Source: Artemisia argyi (Eukaryota; Streptophyta; Magnoliopsida; Asterales; Asteraceae). From it: a stretch of 64,000 nucleotides of DNA. Where the stretch lies: positions 142,681,106 to 142,745,105 of the forward strand of contig CM060698.1 in assembly GCA_030686995.1 (NCBI GenBank). Reading direction: 5' to 3'. Both the position numbers and the translations under genes were made by a program. Of this stretch, positions 11,401-22,677 are shown piece after piece. Below the pieces are notes generated by a model. It had not been told where the DNA came from, made no database searches, and was given only the letters and a program-made list of their open reading frames with translations. Positions within the stretch are counted from its first letter, which is position 1. Each line of letters starts with the position of its first letter.

Positions 11401-13013
11401 TTCACTAACCATACACAAACCACTTGTTCCTTCATCCTAGTCAGCTGCTCATTCTTGCATCTAGTCTCTTCGGTAACACAACCAACCAACCAACTTATAT
11501 GTGCTCAAGAGCTCCACTAGAGGTGTATAGATGAGTTATTTCTAACTGGGATCATTTAACTTTCTTTCAGAGACCAAGCGTATATTAGTGTTGGTGTTTT
11601 GATCCATCATGCTATTTTTTTTAGAATGGCAAATTTTTCACACCCTATACCACCTATCTCACAAATTGAACCCACAACCTTTTGGTTGGTAGGCAACTAC
11701 CATTATACCAATAGGCTTAACACTAGTTTTAACTAAATCAAAGAATAAATATAAATATAGAAACAGTGAATGATGAAATTAATAAAAGATTACTTACAGC
11801 AGCATAAGGAGGATGATTAGGGATATGAAAATTATCATGAAAGAAATGGGAGAATTGTTGTTGGATTAACCTCCGAGAATCGCCATTATTATTATTATTA
11901 GGGAATAAACTAGGATTTGAATTGGTGAATTTAATTAGGGCTTTTTTCAGTTTGCCCATTCTTGAAACAGTTTCGATATTGGACAGAAGATTTTGTTCTG
12001 CAGTTTTTGAAACGGTTTCGATATTGGACAGAAGATTTTGTTCTGCAGTTTTTGAAACGGTTTCAATATTGGACAGAAGATTTTGTTCTGCAGTTTTTGA
12101 ATCGGTTTCAATATTGGACAGAAGATTTTGTTCTGCAGTTTTTGAAACGGTTTCAATATTGGACAGAAGATTTTGTTCTGCAGTTTTTGAATCGGTTTCA
12201 ATATTGGACAGAAGATTTTGTTCTGCAGTTTTTGAAACGGTTTCAATATTGGACAGAAGATTTTGTTCTGCAGTTTTTGAATCGGTTTCAATATTGGACA
12301 GAAGATTTTGTTCTGCAGTTTTTGAATCGGTTTCGATATTGGACAGAAGATTTTGTTCTGCAGTTTTTGAAACCGTTTCGATATCGGACAAAGCATTTTG
12401 TTCTGCAGTTTCTGAATCGGTTTCATGGAGCATAATATCTCCCACAGCAACCGTATCCCGAAATAAAGGTTCGTAATACAGTTTATACATCTCCAAATTT
12501 TGCCCCCTAAACTTTTCAAGGTCCCCATCCGCCTATAAGACATGAAAAAAAAAATGTATTCGTTATTGAAAGAACTTTGTTACTATAAAATAATGAAAAG
12601 AACGACACAGATTTAGGTATGTATCATGAAAAGAGAATATAAAGCATTACCTTTATTTTCGCATCCCACCATTCTGGAGATGCATCAATTGTCTTTCTGA
12701 CGGGATCCCACCCAATCCCAGACTCAAGTCTGGTTAAACGATCATATAGCTTCCAATCCTTCTTCATGTTTTCCCAATGGTTTTTCAGTTGCTTGTATTT
12801 CCAATTTTTTCCTGTCTTCTCTTTCATTTGTTTTGTAAAATTTTCATACGCAGCCTTATTACCCCTTTTACAACCCGGTTTATTTCCATGTCTTGCCTCA
12901 TTCAAGCATAACTCAACAAATACCAAATGCGTTTTGTCATCCCAAACGGGTGGGGGTCTCTTTTTCCTTGCCCTTTTAATGACAGTTTCATTACCCTTGT
13001 TGACGACGTCCAT
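8442..13013 (-). CDS. Myb/SANT-like + 15-residue repeats + linker-histone GH1 domain protein (1023 aa model)
   Basis: Model of three exons on the minus strand: 13013-12651, 12532-11798, 10415-8442, all with GT-AG introns in phase 0. Residues ~20-115 form a Myb/SANT-like (Myb_DNA-bind_3) domain: VWDDKTHLVFVELC, then NWKYKQLKNHWENMKKDW, then WWDAKIK. Residues 161-310 are ten copies of a 15-residue repeat. Residues ~358-430 form a linker-histone globular domain (HPPYAAM...ELNEKGGS...LPWAHSSLLKHHL). The tail is Lys-rich (KKSKKLKSEP, HRKKKKKS), then acidic, with two repeated QRAKLRSS segments. The product is probably a nuclear DNA-binding chromatin protein. The GH1 part is paralogous to the gene at 16411-22122, with the intron at the same position. 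No stop separates the Myb/SANT exon from the GH1 exon, but separate transcripts starting at an internal ATG (11961-11959) are possible. A 5' untranslated exon may end at the donor near 13780. Confidence 0.72.
11021..11036 (+). repeat. (TTG)n tract between two 22-bp direct repeats
   Basis: A short TTG repeat is bracketed by copies of a 22-bp sequence (10999-11020 and 11037-11058, one mismatch), starting AAACAGTGGTGG. This looks like a target duplication around nothing but a SINE-type TTG tail. It lies in intron 2 of the Myb/SANT-GH1 gene. Confidence 0.6.
11966..12415 (-). repeat. ten tandem 45-bp repeats inside the coding exon
   Basis: Ten consecutive 45-bp units encode SKTAEQNLLSNIET plus D or V. 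The first unit in coding order is diverged (SETAEQNALSDIETV); the other nine are almost identical. The last residue runs V, D, D, V, D, V, D, V, V, V, suggesting that two-unit (90-bp) blocks were duplicated. Because the unit is a multiple of three and lacks stops, several other frames on both strands are also open here; these are shadows. Near-identity implies recent expansion or homogenisation. Confidence 0.95.
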
Positions 13014-13445
13014 GAGTAGACTAACAAGATCAAAATCTATACCGCCTAACAACCAAAAAAAAAAAAACAGTTTCAATATTAACCAACACCCCTTTTAAGC
13101 AGTCACAGCATATGGCAGCAACACAGACAGATCGAAATAGGACTAAAAAAACAGCTTATCATGACAATATAACAGCTCGAAAAAACAGCATATTGCAGCA
13201 ACACAAACAGCTTATTATTGCAGCAAAAAAGCTCGAAACATGACTAAAAAACAGCTTATAATGAGCAGCAAAACAGGTTAAAATAAGCACACATATAACA
13301 GTTTAATAGCAGCCAAGCACCCATTTATATTTAACAATAAATATCAGCAAAAAGTAGCCTAATGAGCAAATACAACATTGAGGGGGTGTTTGTTTAAACT
13401 TATATAAGCCCACAAGTCTCAAAATAAGCCGGAAAATTGGGGCTT

Positions 13446-13656
13446 AGGGGGTGTTTGGATTAGCTTATTTTATGGGCTTATTAGCTTATTGAAATCCGGA
13501 AAAGCCGATAAGCTTACTTTTTTTGAGCAGAAAAATATAAGGTCATGGCTTAAGCCATGGGCTTAATATCATAAGCCCATAAAAGTGAGCTTATCAGCTT
13601 TTCGAAATTTCAATAAGCTGATAAGCCCATAAAATAAGCTAACCCAAACACCCCCT
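13446..13656. mobile_element. MITE with long terminal inverted repeats
   Basis: The left end AGGGGGTGTTTGGATTAGCT pairs with the right end AGCTAACCCAAACACCCCCT, and complementarity continues through the TTATTTTATGGGCTTAT word to the centre, forming a ~210-bp foldback. A second, partial element with the related end AGGGGGTGTTTGTTTAAAC starts at about 13380 directly upstream, so the two may be nested. It lies just upstream of the Myb/SANT-GH1 coding start, possibly in its 5' untranslated intron. Confidence 0.8.
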
Positions 13657-14060
13657 GAATATATAATTCCATCTACTAATGTGCGTTTCAATAAACAAAT
13701 AACAGATGATCGATTGTATTAGAAAAAGAACAAAATTGTTAATAATTAGAAAAGGAAACAGTAAATAAAACAAGATGAATACCTGATGATGATGGAGGCG
13801 TAACAGTAAATAAAATAAGGTTTATAAAGGAATAAAAAAGAGATGAAAGGTTGTAATTTCAATTTGTATACAACACCAAAACACCGACATATAAGGGTGT
13901 GTTTGGTTGAAAGGTTTATAGAGGGGTTTTTGGGTTTTGGTTTTGAGAGGAAAAAATATACAAGAAAGAAACAGATCGATTGAATTAAAGAGTGTGGATT
14001 ATCTGATAAAATAGAAAATTTTGGTGTGTTAGGATATGCAAATGAAGTCAATGAATTATG

Positions 14061-16410
14061 TTGTTTTTGAAAAGTTTTATGAATAATATTTGTATTGATG
14101 AGTTTTGATAAATCTTATATGAAGTGATGGATGTTTAATTGTTTTTACTTGATGGTCTACAATTAATTATAAGCAAAGTTTATTATGTTAATGAAAAAGG
14201 TGTGAAATGAGTGTTGTAAAATAACATGGGAAGAACATGATTTTCTTCCATTCAGGTATATCCGGAATTGAAATCTATGTATAAAGTATGAGGATAAATT
14301 CTATTTTATTTTATAAGTTTGTTAGCTTGTCTTTATCTGTATATAATAAAAAGAAAAACAAAACTCATATTCTATCACTTCATAAATGACAAATAAGCTA
14401 TCAAGAACTATACGATAGATACAAAAACCCAAAGTAAATGATACATGGGATGAAGAATCGAATCAATGAATATATTTCATTGCTAGTTGGTCAATTTAAT
14501 ATTAACAATTTATTATAAAACTTGTTCAAATGCTTTTGTATTTTTAATGTTCTACTTTAATTGAATGCATATTAACAAAAACAAAATCACATCATGATTT
14601 TGTGCTCTCATTAAGTTGTGATTTTCAATCTATGTTATGTTTCATTTCAACTATTCTATATATTTGTCTAAAAATAAACTTTGATCATCGCTAATCGTTA
14701 ATACATGTTAGTGTTTGTTAATTACTAAAAAAAAAATTAAAAAAAAAAATTACTGTAATTCAATATAAAGTAGACATGAAGGCTATCATTGTTGTAAAGA
14801 ATTAGCTTTTAAAAATATAAATAGACATATTTATAGATATAGATTATTGTTCATAATAGTTGTTGAGAAGTGCATATCATATTGATGTTTGTTGTTTTGT
14901 TATTTAATACGAGGTATGTACAAGGCTATGCATACGCACAGCCCGTATAAAATTGTAGCGGCTTTGCAAGATCATGTTTGTTAAAAGATATTTTGGTTTT
15001 TAAATAGTTCACTTTATATTAATAGGATTTGTTTAAATGGTAAATGAAAAAGCAAAAAAGAAAATAGGCAAAAACCTCTCAAGTCCCCAACTCCTAAACA
15101 AAATAAGCGGAACATATTCATTTGGGTGTAACACAGTTACACTGGGCCTAATTCAATGTTCAACGCCTACTGCTGCTGTAATCTTTTTAAGAAACACACT
15201 TACACTAGGCCTAATAAACTTGAAAGATATTCATTTGGGTGGAACTAAATTTTAGTTAAGCTATGAATTTGTATCTTGCTTTATCTATTGCTTTTTCTTT
15301 GCAAGCTTAGTACTGCTACCAATTTTGCTATACATTTTGTTTGCTGTACTTTTCTTTTGTGGTGAAGTAAGTAAACCAATTTTGCTAAAAATTTTAGATA
15401 ACCTGAATCACTCGACCCCAATCAATCCGAACCCGATAACCCGATACCTTATAGGGTCGGGTTGCGGGTCACTTTTCCCCCTTCAAAAACACGAATCAGC
15501 CTATCCAATAACATCCATTAGAGAGTATAATTAGTAGGAATGCTTAAAACTTTATGCAAAATGAAAGTGGACATTTATTTGGGATGAATAGAGTAACTTT
15601 TATCGAGGGTTTGTCTTACGGATGCCCTCATGACATTAGTTAGAGGTTATTAATTGAACTCAAACTTTTTTAAGTTGAAAAATACATACACACTAATAAA
15701 ACCTACAAATTACGTTAATTATATGTGATCACAAACATAAACACTTTTACACTTAGTGTTACCAAGCATGCATGGTAGACCAACATGATGGCAATAACGT
15801 ATGTTTTGTTTTGTAAATCTATATATATGATTGAATTCATGTTTGATCAACCTCCTACAATTTCACATCGGCCAAATATGAGTTTGGTTGGTTGCTTATA
15901 AGTTTATGTGTTCCCTCATTTGAGTGTGTTCTACACTTTTGCTTATGACTTGTACGGGCCTATAAGTTAGTTTATTGAGCGAGTTCGGCATTTTAGCTTA
16001 TGACTTGATACGAGCCTAGTATGTATGGGTTTGTGGAACAAGCGCTGGTCACCTGAATCATGCTCATGTAAACTCTGAATCACAATTTACTTTTTACCCA
16101 CAGATAATCATGACAATTTTAACTTTATTGATTTTGATACACTAGATAGAGAAAGTTGTCTTAACAAAATTTACAAAAACACCATTAACTACAAAGCCTA
16201 CATCAAGATTAGTACCCTTATTATTGGATACAACAGTTAGCAGCTCTACAGCTAACATTGCATACATAATAATATTACTTTGGTCTATACAGATGAATCA
16301 ACAGTCTTCAGGGTCGATCTACTCGACGGTGAAAACATCAAAAAGATTCACTTTCTATAATAAGCAGCTAACCACCGTCATATCGATTACCATAATCAGG
16401 GTCCTGGATG
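14061..16410. other. AT-rich intergenic stretch between the two GH1 genes
   Basis: No gene is visible. TTTCACATCG at 15861-15870 followed by TTATAAG at 15896 resembles a snRNA-type upstream element plus TATA box, or the start of some plant LTRs, but no snRNA sequence follows. The last few hundred bases before 16410 are probably the 3' untranslated region of the minus-strand gene. Confidence 0.5.
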
Positions 16411-19400
16411 TCATAAACCAGTTCTCCTGGTCCTCCGCAAATTTGCTACTGGTTCTGGGTCGGGAATTATGGATTTCCTCTTGGAGGACCTTGTGCGCTC
16501 TAAATGTTCTGGTTGCTCTTTTGAATGGTCAGGAACCTTCTCAATTGCAAATTCCGCAACTTAATTAGTCTAAAGTAGTATAAAATAAGGATTATATGTT
16601 CAGTTTTATAGCATTACATACCTTATTTATTTCAGCTGCTTCTGAAACTGATTTATGAGACCTCAGAACTCGTCGGACTGGTGTCAGTTCCTCAAGTTGG
16701 TTCTATAAACAAAACAGTCCAATTGAATGTGACATATTCGATAAATATAAATCCAACACTAATGTAGAGTTCAAACTGAATGTGTGACAATAATAGATAC
16801 CTTGGCACTGGGAGTTGCCTCTTCTTTTTTGCAGCTAGACCTCAGCCCTTGTCTCAATGGCCGCCTCGGCTCCTCTTGAAGCTTATGATCTGAAGAATTA
16901 CATGAGAAATCTCTCGAGCCATCAGTCTTACTGCCGGATGATGCAATATTTTCACTGCTCGCTCCATCTTTATCTTCTTGAAGCACATCTTTCACAATGC
17001 ATGGCTGGTTTTTCTCTTCAATCATGTCAAAACATTGCTCTTGTTGCACTTCAGAATCCATTTCTTTCCGAATCACTTTTGTTTGTTGTTCTTCCTCTTG
17101 AGACCGCTCTTCAGTTACTTCAGCTTCTCCAATTTTCAGCTGATCTTCTTCACAAGATTGAAGAGAAATTGTGGCCATTTCAACGCGTTGCTTTTGTGGA
17201 TAAATTAGTTCTTTGGTGATATCCTCATGCAGCTCAGTGGAGTCTCCTTTTGTCTCGTCTTGTTTTACGGTCATATATTCGTTCTGCTCTTCTGCTTTGG
17301 TCTTTTCTGCAGTTTCAACACTAGAAACTGCTCCTTGTGCTTCATGTTGCATCATTCCCGACTCTTGCTCATCAGCCATCTGAACTTCAAGTACTGGTTC
17401 CATCCCCACCTGATCTTGAAGCACATCCTTCTCAACGCATGGCTGGTTTTGGTCTTCAATCATTTCAACACCTTGTTCTTGTTGCCTTTCAGAATCCACC
17501 ACGAGCATAATCTCTTTTTCATTTATTGTGGTTTGTTGTTCTTCTGGTTGAGGATGCTCAGGGGAATGTTCAATTCCCTCTACTTGTTCTTCGGTCAAAT
17601 AATAATTCTGTCCTTCTGCTTCAGTATTTTCTGCAGATTCTATCTCAACTTGTTCTTCTAGAATTTTTTGTTCAGTATCTCCACCTTTTTGTTGTTCATG
17701 CGTCTGGAACTCCTCCTCTTTACCTTTCTTAAGTTGTTCTTCAGGCTGGTTTTGTACTTCAACTGTATCGTCAAGCGGATTTCCAACACTATCAACTGTT
17801 ACTTCTGCTTCGCGTTGCATCATCGCTGAATCTTGCTCACCAGCAATCTGAACCTCATGTACCGGTTCCATCCCCACCCAATCGTGTTCTTCACATGGCA
17901 AATTTGTATCTTCTATTAAACTCATAACTCCTTCCCCTAAAATTTGTTTCTCAGCAATACCAGACTGCTGGTTTTCTTCTGTTTGGTTATGTTCCGCATT
18001 TGTTCCCTCTTTTTCTATTTCTTGTTTCAATTGTTGAACATGCTCATCAGCTTCAGCATCACTGAAATCATCTTTCAGCCCAGTAACCTCATCATTAGGC
18101 TGTTCCTCAGAAGCGTCTTTTGCAGCTTCTTTTAGTCTCCAAACACCCCGATCAACAATACTGCCCGGTGATACCATATTTTCATCGTCCACTATATTGT
18201 TTTCGTCTTGAAGCCTGTCGTTTTCAATGTGTGGCTGGTTTTTCTCTTCAATCATGTGAGAGTGTTGTTCTTGTTGCACTTCAGAATCTATTTCTTTCTG
18301 AGTTAACGCCGTTTGTTGTTCTTCCTGTTGAGGTCGTTCTTCCGCTAACTTAGCTTTTCCATTTATCAGCTGATCTTCTCTACAAGATTGAAGATAATCT
18401 TCAGGCATTCCAACACATTGCTCTTGTGGATAAATAAGTTCTTCACTGATATCATCACGCAGCTCACTGGATTGTCCCTTTGTCTCTACTTGTTCTTCTG
18501 TCAAATAATCGGTCTGTTCATCTGCTTCATTATCTTCTGCAGTTTTTATCTCAACTTGTTTTTGTAGAATCTTTTGTTCAGTATCTCCACTTATATGTTG
18601 TTCATGAGGTTGGCACTCCTCTTCGTTGCCTTTCTTGGGTTGTTCTTTAGAGCTGCTTTGTCCTTCAACTGTATCAGCAAACTGTTTCCCAACACTAGCA
18701 ACTGTTACTTCTACCTCACATTGCATCATCATTGAGTCTTGCTCATACGCCATTTGAACTTCAAGTACTGGTTCCATACCCACCCGATTGTGGCCTTCAT
18801 ATGGCACAGTCGTAACTTGTTCTTCTTCAAAATTATGTTTCTCAACAATATCAGACTGCTGGTTTTCTTCTGTTCGGTTATGTTCTGCATTTGTTTCCTC
18901 TGTTTCTATTTTCTGTTGTGATTGCTCAACAAGCTCATCTACTTCAGCATCATTCAAATCATCTTCCGGCTCAGTGACATCATCATCAGACTGTTCTTCA
19001 AAAGGGTCTCTTGTAGCTTCTTTTAGCTTCCGAACTCTCCGACCAATCCATATCACATTACATTGTTTTCTTTGATGATCTTGCTCTTTAGTTCTTTCCT
19101 CAAATTGTTCACATGGTTGACGTTGTTCATTACGAGCATGTTGTCTGCTTCCTGATCCTCTTTGTTTCACACATTCTCCCTTTCGGTGTATGTGTTCTAG
19201 ACGGCCAATCCATCTCACCTTATAGCCTTTTTGTAATCGATATTTTTCCCCTACTGTAAGTTGTTCACATGGAAGATTTTCTTCTTCACTAACATCAGTT
19301 TGATCTTCAACTGAGAGCCATGTTCCTACAACTGCATTGTTATTGTTTTCTGATTGATTATGTTGTTTTTCAGCTCCATCTCGAATCACTCCTTGTTCAA

Positions 19401-22122
19401 TTTCCATGCCCGTTACTTCATTTTGATCTTCAGTTACCTGTGCATGTTGTTCTAACTTAATTGTTTTTGCTTTAACTACCCTAACATCTACCTGCTCTTC
19501 GTCAATTTGAGATTCTTCACTAATCTTGTCTGTCTTACTCGGTCTACCCCTTCGTCTGGCTGCCTGGATCTTCCCACGAGAACTACCCTGTTGTCCTACC
19601 TGAAGCATCTTGCATGGTCTACCCCTACCCCTACCTCTACCTCTTCCCCTTCCCCTACCACTATCCCTCACCTGAATCCTCTTTCTCCCGCATCCTTCAG
19701 GACCCCAATGGAAGCTAGTGCTGGATGAACTAGGGCTAGAGCAAGTGCTATCCGAGGTGCTAGAGCAAGTGCTATCCGAGTTGCTAGAGCTAGGGCTAGA
19801 GCAAGTGCTATCTGAGGTGCTAGAGCTAGGGCTCGAACTGGAGCTTAGGTAAGGGATATCATTAGAGGGAAGGTGGTCGCAAGGACTATAAATGGGTAGA
19901 GGTTTAGTGCGATGATAGCATTTGTCCTGCGTCATATAAATCTTGCCTTTACTACAAAGATCTGTCAGATGACGATTTAGTATGGTAGAGTGTGCCCATG
20001 GCAATTCATGATATTCCTTTTCAATGAAGTCAGAAATGTCTTCCACACTAGAAGTACCACCTTCTGAGTTCAACTCCCACAGGGCGGTTAGAATCATCTG
20101 TACAACCCACCCCAGAATAGATATATTATATATATATGAATTAGCAGTCTGGATAAAAGCAAACAGAAAATGCAAAATGGAGGAAACATAAATTAGCAGT
20201 CTGTTAATAATTTGTCTACAGATTACATGATAAGTCATTGTCTGTTTTACAGATATTCTTTCTTTTCTTTTTCAGTTTGTCAGCACACTTTCCTTATTAT
20301 ATCATCGTTGGCAAAAGATAAAAGGCTAGCTAGTATGTCATCTACATTTCCTGATAATATATATCTAAACTCCAGCATGGTTCCTTCCTACTTTTAGATT
20401 GTTAACAGTTTAAACTTATTTTCAGTGGTAAATACACACATAATTGAACAAAGGCTAAAAAGGAACTATATAAAAGTGATCCAAAAAATGTTGAGTATTA
20501 AAGTCGACATTTGTTTTTAAAGATATATTTACCATGTACGTATACAATTTCAACGGATATTAACACTGACGGATGTGTGTCGTCTCTTGTTCATTTCCAA
20601 GTGTCCAATCGTCCTAAATCATTGCGGATAATAGTCTCAGAAAAGGGTATCTATCAGTCTTAGCCTTTCAAAGAGAGAACATAATTCATAAAAGATAGTA
20701 TTCCGTAGTTGGGGCACTTACATTACTTATCAGTACTGCGATCATGTTCCCTTGTTAACTTTTACCTTCAGCTAAGACCTCACATTTGGGATACAAATCC
20801 TAAACGGATATTCATAAACGTGTAACATGTGTTGTCTTTTATCCATTTCGGGTCAAATGAGGCGCTAACTTCTTACAAACTATCTCGATTAGAACTTTTC
20901 TATGGTGGATTAAAGCTTATCATATCTAATGAGAATCAGCTTAATGCTCCATAACTAGATATATACTCTTGCTAATCAAGTCTATTTAATAAATTAAGGT
21001 ACTTCCAAATTGTAGCTAGCTATGGTCCAGTCGATAATTTACTAAGGTTTCGCATAAATTTCTAATAGTACTAGATATCTCTAACAATATCCAAATATTA
21101 AGAAAAGATAACCGCATTTATCCTCACTTCAACATTCCATAAAAAGAAAGAATCGAACATATAAATCACAATCACAACATATTGCATCCCTTTTATGAAT
21201 CGTTTATGATCACCCGCAGTAACTAATATCTAATCCTATACATTCTCATTTATATCCCTTTTATGAACAGTAACAATCATCCGCATAAATTTTCGAAAAT
21301 GTTCGGGTATTTTTGTAATTCCCCCCCCCCCCCCCCCCCCCCCCAACGTACCAATTTTTAATGTAGTTTCTAAAAGTTATCATATTTTGCCCCTCGACAA
21401 AAAAATTCTGGCTCCGCCCCTGGCAGTAACTAATATGAATCTAATCCTATACATTCTAATTTATATCCCTTTTTTGAACCTTAACGATCAACCACAGTAA
21501 CTAATATCTAATCCTATACATTCTCATTTACATCCCTTTTACGAACCGTAACGATGATCATCCACGGTAACTAATATCTAATCCTAGTCTACATCCTTAT
21601 CATTTCACAACTTTCATCTAAAGTAACAAAAACCATCAAATAAACAAAATTTTCATCTCCAACATTATATTATATTCGATCACACATGCATGCATTTGAT
21701 CACAATCAACAATGCCTTACATCATTATACGGAGGATGATCAGGGACAAGAATCTCATCACCAAAAACATCATCAAACCGTTTTTCAATGAGCGTTTGAT
21801 GATCTGGCAGTAGTTGTCTACTGAGCTTCAACATTAATGTTTTGAAATGTTCCATGTTCCTGCTAATGTTTTTTGGTTTATGGTGATTGGTGTTGAAGTT
21901 GTTGAGATCGGTGGTGTGGATTATTGCCTCGGTGGGTGTGTGTGGTGGTGATGACGGTGGTTGTACGGTGGCAGTGGTACTGGTAGTGGTGGTGGTGGTG
22001 GGGTCCATGTGTTTAAGGAAATGGAAAGGTTTGGGGAAAGTGTTTGGTTGAATGTATGTTGACTTGTCCTTAGATACTACAGTACATGTTTTGTTGTTTT
22101 GACTAGTTGTGTCAATAGCCAC
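16411..22122 (-). CDS. linker-histone GH1 domain protein with AT-hook-like motifs, Glu/Gln-rich (1302 aa model)
   Basis: Four-exon minus-strand model: 22122-21721, 20097-16801, 16702-16622, 16539-16411, all GT-AG and phase 0, ending at TGA 16413-16411. The N-terminus is Thr/Pro-rich. Residues ~126-200 are a linker-histone globular domain (DHPPYNDMILTALWELN ... LPWAHSTILNRHL). A Ser-rich linker (~219-263) follows, then an RG-repeat (GRGRGRGRGRGRP, ~281-296) and RRGRPSK, both AT-hook-like. About 900 residues of Glu/Gln-rich sequence contain three long imperfect modules, each starting VGMEPV-EVQ. GH1 plus AT-hook proteins such as Arabidopsis HON4 are chromatin proteins; that role is inferred here. 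The domain is interrupted by an intron at the same codon position as in the gene at 8442-13013. Several long plus-strand open frames over exon 2 are antisense shadows. Confidence 0.82.
16900..18790 (-). repeat. three long imperfect coding repeats in the GH1 gene
   Basis: In coding order, modules start near 18788, 17884 and 17410, each opening with VGMEPV followed by EVQ and an EQ(D/E)S-MMQ segment. Modules 1 and 2 continue with KILxxQVEI and YLTEEQVE blocks, and modules 1 and 3 share ELIYPQxQ, SEVQQEQ and MIEEKNQP blocks. The copies differ at many positions, so the duplications are older than the 45-bp repeats of the neighbouring gene. Confidence 0.75.
21285..21425. mobile_element. 5'-truncated copy of the 33.7-kb hAT-like MITE
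   Basis: This block, with its ~25-base C-run, the sequence TTTTTGTAATT before it and the terminus TTCTGGCTCCGCCCCTG, matches the right two-thirds of the element at 33700-33905. The left end and target duplication are missing. It lies in intron 1 territory of the GH1 gene, upstream of exon 2 and just downstream of exon 1. Confidence 0.75.
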
Positions 22123-22633
22123 GTGGCGGGTGGTCTATATGCATGCCATGCTGTCTTTTCAACAACTTACGTTTTGGTCTGGTTGTCTTAATTAAATCTT
22201 AATTACAGTAGTTAACGAGCAGGGAAGTCCGCGCGATGCTATGGGTGTCTTTTGCAACAGTATGTTTGTACATTCTATATTTGTATAGGCAATTTTTTTT
22301 TATGTTTTTGTTTTCGTGTTTATCGTTTGTTGTTGCTATGTTTAAAGGCATCTTAAATTTTATCCGGTATTATTAGGTTGAAAAAGTTGGATTAACTATT
22401 TTATTGGGCCTAGGTTTTCCTAGTTTACGCATTTGTTAGAAGTGGTTTATTTTTTAAATTTAAGGTAGTGGCGGAGCATTTATACGATAGTAGTAGCTAT
22501 TTAAAATGCATTACTATTTCTCTAAACTAACACAAACAATAAGTCCGGAGAACCACTTTCAGTTTGAAGATGTTTATTGATATCAAGTGTTAATAGCAAT
22601 TGCAATAATGATTTATAAAAATATAGAATGTTG

Positions 22634-22677
<44 letters not shown>

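Noticed and set aside
11966..12415. Regular direct repeats as a CRISPR array
   Set aside because: The units abut with no unique spacers, lie in a plant coding exon and encode a peptide repeat.
11922..12476. Long open frames on the plus strand and in a second minus frame across the 45-bp repeats
   Set aside because: They exist only because the repeat unit is a multiple of three without stops; the minus frame continuous with the domain exons is the real one.
16857..19075. Several plus-strand frames of 70-140 residues
   Set aside because: They are antisense to the long Glu/Gln-rich exon, are rich in Leu/Phe as expected from complementing Gln/Glu codons, and have no recognisable content.
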